This document shows, piece after piece, positions 14,246-18,479 of a stretch of DNA of 18,479 bases (its first letter is position 1; every line of letters starts with the position of its first letter). A program made the position numbers and the translations under genes. The stretch spans positions 1 through 18,479 of the forward strand of contig CAYONM010000051.1 of NCBI GenBank assembly GCA_964405325.1. Reading direction: 5' to 3'. The stretch is from CAYONM01 sp964405325. GTDB lineage: Bacteria; Planctomycetota; UBA11346. The notes beneath the pieces are model-generated. The model searched no databases, was not told the DNA's origin, and worked only from the letters and a program-made list of their open reading frames with translations.

Positions 14246-15160
14246 GTGTTCAGACAGAATTCGCAAGTCCAGGTCCAGTCCGGCAGCACGCTCGGCCCCT
14301 ACGAAGTCAAGAAGGTCATCGGCACCGGCGGCATGGGAACGGTGTTCCTTGCCACCCAGCTGAGCCTTGGACGGGATGTCGCCCTGAAGGTGCTCAAACC
14401 ACATCGCCTGCAGGCACCAGGTGCGGCCGAGAACTTCCTCGCCGAGGCCAGTCGTACCGCACAGCTGAATCATCCGCATCTGGTCAGCGTGCACGATGCC
14501 GGCCGCGATCCAGACAACGGCATGGTCTACTACGCCATGACCTTCGTCGATGGCGCGACCCTGCGCAAGGTGGTCGCAACGCACGGCCCGGTGGATACCA
14601 AACACGCGCTGCGCATCGCGCACGAATGCGCCCTCGGCCTGGGTCATGCGCACGAACGCGGCCTGGTCCACCGCGACTTCAAACCGGAGAACGTCCTGAT
14701 CAGCCGCGACAAACGCGCGATGATCACCGATCTGGGCATGGCTATCGATCGCCTCGGCGGCCGCAATATGCTCAACAGCGCCAAAACCCTGGCGATCGTC
14801 GGCACTCCGGAATACAGCGCCCCGGAACAGTGCCGCAATCCCGGCAAAGCCGTGCCGGCTTCGGACATCTACTCCCTGGGCTGCGCGCTGTATTTCATGC
14901 TGACCGGGCAGGAGCCCTTCGATGGCGAGACCCTGATCGACCTGATCGTCCGCTCGGCCACCGAGGACCCACCGCTTTTGGGCACCCTGGACAGCATCGC
15001 CCGCGACGTGCTGCAGCAATTGATGGCAAAAAGCCCCACCGACCGGCCGCCCAACGGCAACGCCGCCGCCGAGCTGATCGCCGCCGCCATGCGCGGTGCC
15101 TCGGTCGCCAAGCGGCAACAGGCGGTGCGCCGGCGCATGGCCCGCCGGCGGCGCCGCTGA
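14246..15160 (+). CDS. Hanks-type Ser/Thr protein kinase, soluble
   Basis: A 304-residue protein that is almost all kinase domain (about 18-280). The ATP loop is GTGGMG (26-31), and VALKVL gives catalytic Lys48 with Glu67 as its partner. HRDFKPEN (142-149) supplies Asp144 and Asn149. DLG (162-164) stands where DFG is usual, and GTPEYSAPE (186-194) and SDIYSLG (206-212) complete the set, so it should be active. There is no transmembrane helix, PASTA or other sensor domain; the C-terminus is a run of arginines that could bind nucleic acid or membrane. The GTG start is forced: an in-frame stop lies nine bases upstream, the next in-frame Met is in the ATP loop, and an ATG at 14244 is in another frame. 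The ribosome binding site is poor, suggesting low expression. Confidence 0.93.
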   Translation: MFRQNSQVQVQSGSTLGPYEVKKVIGTGGMGTVFLATQLSLGRDVALKVLKPHRLQAPGAAENFLAEASRTAQLNHPHLVSVHDAGRDPDNGMVYYAMTFVDGATLRKVVATHGPVDTKHALRIAHECALGLGHAHERGLVHRDFKPENVLISRDKRAMITDLGMAIDRLGGRNMLNSAKTLAIVGTPEYSAPEQCRNPGKAVPASDIYSLGCALYFMLTGQEPFDGETLIDLIVRSATEDPPLLGTLDSIARDVLQQLMAKSPTDRPPNGNAAAELIAAAMRGASVAKRQQAVRRRMARRRRR

Positions 15161-15167
15161 GCGGCAA

Positions 15168-15899
15168 TTATGAATCCGGCTGCGAGCGTCCGGTCAGAAA
15201 ACGGGGACGCTCATCAGGCCAAAAACGCAAATGTGGTTTCCAATTACCGATCTTCGGCTTGTTGGACGTCTGGGCCACGTCCCGGAACGATGGATAGAAT
15301 TCCTCGACGATCTGGTGCACGTGATGGCGAGTCGAGCTGGGCAAATGCTCGCTCACCGCCCGCCAGGACCGGGCACCTGCGCTGCGGAGATCACGGCGTA
15401 CCCGACCCGGCCCGGCGTTGTAACTGGCAATCGCCAGGCGCGTCCGCTCCCAGTCTGGAGCACGGTCGGGAACATCGTGGAAACGATCGTAGAGCTGTCG
15501 CAGATAACGAGTACCCGCGTCGAGATTGTCTTCGGCGTCAAAAAACTGTGCACTCGACAAACCCAGATGTCGGGCGGTGCTCGGCAGCATCTGGCACAGG
15601 CCCACCGCACCGCCGGGAGAACGCGCCCGTGGATCGTAATTGGACTCCTGCCGGATCATGGCCTTGAGCAAGCGCCAATCCCAATCCGGTGGCATATGCC
15701 GGGCGGCGATACGGGCGATCAACGGGTCCAAGGGATGCGCCTGCGCCGCCGGCGGCGGCCGTCCGGGCGGCGGCTTGGCGGCGTAACGGGCAAAGACCTC
15801 GCAGACCATGACCAGGAGACTCATCACCAGCATCAACACCAGCCCCGCCAACAGCCAGGAGCCGATATCCCGCCAATGGGATGTATCGGCAATCATCAT
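15168..15899 (-). CDS. Membrane-anchored lytic transglycosylase (SLT domain)
   Basis: A 243-residue enzyme that cleaves the glycan strands of peptidoglycan and leaves 1,6-anhydro ends. One transmembrane helix (about 13-33) anchors it, a proline-rich linker (43-50) follows, and the SLT domain covers 56-200. RQESNYDPRARSPGGAVGLC (83-102) holds catalytic Glu85, then QMLPSTA, and ASYNAGPGRV is the third family motif. The tail after 205 is unrecognised. The start overlaps the DUF350 stop (ATGATG), so the two are translated together. Its stop is only seven bases from the convergent kinase stop, with no terminator visible between them, so the two transcripts probably overlap. Confidence 0.93.
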   Translation of the reverse strand: MMIADTSHWRDIGSWLLAGLVLMLVMSLLVMVCEVFARYAAKPPPGRPPPAAQAHPLDPLIARIAARHMPPDWDWRLLKAMIRQESNYDPRARSPGGAVGLCQMLPSTARHLGLSSAQFFDAEDNLDAGTRYLRQLYDRFHDVPDRAPDWERTRLAIASYNAGPGRVRRDLRSAGARSWRAVSEHLPSSTRHHVHQIVEEFYPSFRDVAQTSNKPKIGNWKPHLRFWPDERPRFLTGRSQPDS

Positions 15900-16120
15900 G
15901 CCAAGGCGGCGGCCAGATATAGGATGCCGAAGGTGAGCCCCAACAGGAACATGCCGATCAACAAGGCGAAGGCGGTATTCCCCTTCTCGATTTCCTTTTT
16001 GAAATCGATCGGACAGAAAGCGTCAAACAGCTTGAAGCCGACAATCGAGAACACCATCGAGATCAACAGCCAGCCGGTGCCATAGGCGTAGGATTTCATC
16101 GCTAGCCAGAAGTCTTCCAT
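15896..16120 (-). CDS. Small DUF350-family membrane protein
   Basis: A 74-residue protein with two hydrophobic spans (about 14-34 and 49-72) joined by a charged loop, FCPIDFKKEIEKGN. The pattern GNTAFALLIGMFLLGLTFGI fits a single DUF350 unit; many members have two units and four spans, so this is a short form. I placed the start at ATG 16120 because AAGGAG lies just before it. An in-frame ATG 16 codons upstream adds an unlikely basic leader. It is the first gene of a pair with the transglycosylase. DUF350 has no established function. Confidence 0.72.
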   Translation of the reverse strand: MEDFWLAMKSYAYGTGWLLISMVFSIVGFKLFDAFCPIDFKKEIEKGNTAFALLIGMFLLGLTFGILYLAAALA

Positions 16121-16366
16121 CACGCGCTCCTTGTCACGCAGCGTGCGCCAGCTCGCCGGTAAAGGCAAGCCGGAGCCCAGGCATCACAACTGGACGCTGC
16201 CCAGCATCGTTTGCGCGCTCGCCGGCCTGAATCGGCTGCGGCAGAGGACCTGCGTTTCAGCACCAGCGGACTCTCCACAAGCCATCGTGGTAGACCACCG
16301 CCGACAGCGTCGAAGCCAAGCGCTTGACCACACCTGGCATCAGCGATCAACGAGCCCATCACTCCG
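16121..16366. other. Non-coding region upstream of the DUF350 gene
   Basis: No gene is visible. Frames that cross it have the biased composition of antisense reading. It must hold the promoter of the DUF350/transglycosylase pair, but no clear -35/-10 pair was found. Together with the terminator and repeat copy B it makes a 502-base gap between genes. Confidence 0.6.
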
Positions 16367-16401
16367 CACAAAAGCCGCTCCCATCCGGAGCGGCTTTTGT
16401 G
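16367..16401 (-). terminator. Strong hairpin terminator of the glycoside hydrolase gene
   Basis: A perfect 15-bp stem, CACAAAAGCCGCTCC / GGAGCGGCTTTTGTG, has a five-base loop, CATCC. The A and T tracts are within the stem, so it can act on both strands. Only the - strand has a transcript arriving here, from the glycoside hydrolase through repeat copy B. Confidence 0.8.
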
Positions 16402-16405
16402 ACTT

Positions 16406-16604
16406 CTGAGGGACCCGTCTTTGCTGATGCTTCCCTCAGAGGGGGCTTCGCCCCCTCGCGACATCCGTCGCACCCGCCAGCCGGGCTCCGGTCCCACGGC
16501 CTCGGTCGGAGGTGCGGACCGCAGGTCCTCGCGCTTGGACGCGCTCGCCTGGCTCTTATCGGATTCGTGCCGAATTCGACCGCTGAGGGACCCGTCTTTA
16601 CTGA
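16406..16604 (+). repeat. Dispersed repeat, copy B, flanked by direct repeats
   Basis: Two copies of a 22-base sequence starting CTGAGGGACCCGTCTTT lie at 16406-16427 and 16583-16604, differing at one base. Between them are the GC hairpin 16439-16457 (GAGGGGGC / GCCCCCTC, TTC loop), the 41-base block shared with copy A (16458-16498) and the 21-base block shared with copy A (16531-16551). The GAATTCGACC near 16572-16582 recurs in copy C. The unit length between direct repeats is 177 bases. It sits between the glycoside hydrolase stop and its terminator. Confidence 0.8.
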
Positions 16605-16622
16605 GACACAAACACCCGTCGG

Positions 16623-18143
16623 TCATCGGATCGCGTTGTGTCGGATGCCCTTCATGCCACGTCGATCGAGCTCGTCGAAGATCTCGATCATCTTCTCGAT
16701 GCCGACGGCCTTCTTGGCCTCGTCGCCGCTGTCGATCATGTCGTTGTAGTAGTAGATGGCGTGCTGGATCTCGTAATTGTTCAACTTCTTGATCTTGTGC
16801 ACGTCCTTCTCGGTGAAGGGATAATCGTAGGCGCTCTCGGCATTTGGATCGGCTTCCTTGGGGCCGGCCTTGGGCGGCAAGGGAATACCCTCCAGCTTGG
16901 ACTTGAGCTCGGTTAGCACCTTGCGGGTCGCTTCGATCTCGTCCAAGACCCACTCCCGGTTGAAGGGGCAGGTCTCGGCCGGCGGCGGCGGCCAGCGGCC
17001 GTCGGAGTTGGCGGAATTGGTCATGTGGAACCAAAACGCTTCGACCAGTTCCTTCAGCTCGGCAGCCTTGGGATGCTGCGGATCCTCGGCGATGGGCTGC
17101 ACGTTGGCTTTGTAGTCGGTGCGGATATCGGCCAGGATCGGGTCCCAGGCGCGAGCCTCGGGGGTGCCGGCCCAGGCATCGGCGTAGGTACGGTGCCAAG
17201 CGAAACGGTCTTCGACGTAGAAGGGCTCCTCTACCGGCTCCATCTCGCAGGCTTCTTTGAAGGTGATGAATTCGCCGAATTCCTTGATCGCGCAGATCAG
17301 CTTCTCCAGCTTGTTGCCAGCATCCTCGTCCACCATAAAGCTCTTGTCGTAGTCGCGGAAATATTTGACGTAGAAATACCCGGTGGTGCCGCAGTACTCG
17401 GCGTCATCGGCAATGATGATGGACGAACCGTTCTCCGGCGAACCACTCCATTCCTTCACGTTCTGGATGTAATCTTCCAGCTCGACACGACCCAGGAAGT
17501 AACCGACGTACTTGCCGATCAGGCGGTCGGAGCGGCACATGCCGTGCAGGCCGGGCACGACGTCGCGGAAGGGACGATGCAGGAACTGGTTGTCTGGATC
17601 CACCGGGTACCAAGGCAGATGGCCACCCCAGTTCATGTCGTGGGTGCGGTTGCGCTCGACCCAGGCGTAGTCCTGATCGTTGCAGGTCATGTAGGACTCA
17701 TAATCCAGACTCAAATACTTGACGCCGGCCTTGCGGAAGGCGCGCGGCACATATTGCATCCAGGTGCACTCGGGGTTCCAGAAGCTCTCGGCGCGTTGAC
17801 CAAGGTATTTCTTGAAGGTGCGCTGCGCGAATTCACAGCTCCAGTAGCCGTCCTCTTCCGGCACGTTGGCCATGATCGGATGCGAATAGGGCGCGCCCAT
17901 GAACTCGCAGCGACCCTCGGCGATCGCGATCTTCAGCTTCTCCAGCACATCGGGGGTCAGCTTGGCCATCTGTTCGATGGTGTAGCCCGAGGCCTCGAAC
18001 ACGTACTTCTGATCCGGATGCTTGGCGAAACCATCGAAGATGGTCTCGTAGCTGGCGCGGATCGTGCGCTCGTACTTGTCGGGGGTCAGGAAGGCATAGT
18101 TGAGATTAGCGTGGAAGATGGCCACGTACTTCTGCTTGGTCAT
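16623..18143 (-). CDS. Glycoside hydrolase family 57 protein
   Basis: A 506-residue, probably cytoplasmic enzyme (no signal peptide) of the alpha-glucan-acting family 57, which includes amylases, 4-alpha-glucanotransferases and branching enzymes. The (beta/alpha)7 domain covers about 1-350. Region 1 reads FHANLNY (10-16), keeping the first histidine (His11) but not the second of the usual HxH. GAPYSHPI (83-90) is region 2. WNPE (122-125) supplies nucleophile Glu125, and IIADDAEYCG (243-252) supplies acid/base Asp247, matching DDGEKFG of characterised members. The tail from about 430 is helical and charged. GGAG before ATG fixes the start. It stands alone, with a strong terminator downstream. 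The exact glucan reaction cannot be told from sequence. Confidence 0.85.
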   Translation of the reverse strand: MTKQKYVAIFHANLNYAFLTPDKYERTIRASYETIFDGFAKHPDQKYVFEASGYTIEQMAKLTPDVLEKLKIAIAEGRCEFMGAPYSHPIMANVPEEDGYWSCEFAQRTFKKYLGQRAESFWNPECTWMQYVPRAFRKAGVKYLSLDYESYMTCNDQDYAWVERNRTHDMNWGGHLPWYPVDPDNQFLHRPFRDVVPGLHGMCRSDRLIGKYVGYFLGRVELEDYIQNVKEWSGSPENGSSIIIADDAEYCGTTGYFYVKYFRDYDKSFMVDEDAGNKLEKLICAIKEFGEFITFKEACEMEPVEEPFYVEDRFAWHRTYADAWAGTPEARAWDPILADIRTDYKANVQPIAEDPQHPKAAELKELVEAFWFHMTNSANSDGRWPPPPAETCPFNREWVLDEIEATRKVLTELKSKLEGIPLPPKAGPKEADPNAESAYDYPFTEKDVHKIKKLNNYEIQHAIYYYNDMIDSGDEAKKAVGIEKMIEIFDELDRRGMKGIRHNAIR

Positions 18144-18424
18144 AGAAGACTCCAGCGGGGAAAGGATGACGGGTCTCGCAAAAGTCCTACTCAAGCCGCG
18201 GATGCAACGCGAAGGTCCGAGCCGGACTCGCACCGGGAGATTCGGAGGAGGCGGAGCCGAAAAACCGGAACAATGACGGCTTGCTGCCCCGGCCTGGAGA
18301 CGTGAGCCTCCTCCGACTGAAGAGTCGAGGAAGATGCGAGCTGCTTCGAAAAGCGCCGCAACGCTATGTCCCGCCCCCAAGAGTCAATCCGAGCAGAGGC
18401 CATTACGGCAGGGCCAGTCAAAAG
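18144..18424. other. Leader/promoter region of the glycoside hydrolase gene
   Basis: No gene is visible in these 281 bases. The most notable structure is a perfect 11-base inverted repeat, TCGGAGGAGGC (18242-18252) and GCCTCCTCCGA (18306-18316), with a 53-base spacer. It lies 99 bases before the start codon on the - strand and could be an mRNA leader structure or an operator. No confident promoter was found. Confidence 0.4.
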
Positions 18425-18479
18425 TGATGGGTCCCTCAGAGGTCGAATTCGGGTGGAACCAGGCGAAGCGAGCGAGCGC
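18425..18479 (-). repeat. Dispersed repeat, copy C (partial, cut by window end)
   Basis: Read on the - strand this begins with GCGCTCGCTCGCTTCGCCTGG and continues to CCGAATTCGACC and CTGAGGGACCC, in the same order as the right end of copy B. It is in the opposite orientation to copies A and B. The rest lies outside the window. Confidence 0.65.

Noticed and set aside
13922..15118. A 398-codon - strand frame antisense to the kinase
   Set aside because: It has the composition of an antisense frame in high-GC DNA, while the opposite strand encodes a complete kinase. Only its last 65 codons are kept as a weak candidate.
16120..17199. A 359-codon - strand frame crossing the hydrolase end and repeat copy B
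   Set aside because: It runs out of frame with the hydrolase, through a terminator and a repeat, and has no protein-like pattern.
2037..18479. The dispersed repeats as insertion sequences
   Set aside because: They are under 200 bases, encode no transposase and show no clear terminal inverted repeats or target duplications.

Overview
The window is high-GC bacterial DNA. The exported proteins, a membrane-anchored lytic transglycosylase, a stand-alone Hanks-type kinase, a DUF1573 protein and a family-57 glycoside hydrolase point to a Gram-negative bacterium with a complex envelope. The exported TPR proteins plus DUF1573 and kinase recall Planctomycetota and related phyla. The SagB-type dehydrogenase and ferredoxin reductase look more like gammaproteobacterial relatives. 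I cannot fix the phylum without a search. A run of exactly 100 N, flanked by identical 55-base sequences, shows that this is a draft scaffold, probably metagenomic.

Layout. Positions 1-407 are non-coding: a terminator for an upstream gene, a 140-base imperfect palindrome and a dyad close to the next gene. Positions 408-3000 hold a two-domain SagB-type flavin dehydrogenase (+) converging on a ferredoxin-NADP reductase (-). A copy of a dispersed repeat, carrying a terminator, lies between their ends. Positions 3178-8900 are a + strand operon of three exported helical-repeat (TPR-like) proteins of 1191, 338 and 365 residues. It is the largest unit and the least explained. A decamer tandem repeat and the assembly gap follow, then a bidirectional hairpin.

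Positions 9190-14119 are all on the - strand and tightly packed, nearly every junction being an ATGA or TGATG overlap. The upstream block is a possible 65-residue ORF, an inositol-monophosphatase-family phosphatase and an exported thioredoxin-fold protein. After a weak terminator comes a second block: a membrane-anchored protein, bioD, a DUF2062 membrane protein and an exported DUF1573 protein. A Ser/Thr kinase (+, 14246-15160) diverges from these blocks. It converges, with seven bases between the stops, on a transglycosylase/DUF350 pair (-, 15168-16120). The right end (16121-18479) carries a perfect 15-bp hairpin terminator, a second and a third copy of the dispersed repeat, and a family-57 glycoside hydrolase (-).

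How they may work together. bioD makes dethiobiotin, but no other biotin gene is present. The transglycosylase and DUF350 protein probably act at the cell wall. The three exported repeat proteins probably form a periplasmic assembly, which is inferred only from synteny and shared architecture. No CRISPR array, rRNA, tRNA, transposase or phage gene was seen. The strongest candidates for undescribed biology are the three-protein exported operon and the dispersed repeat family.
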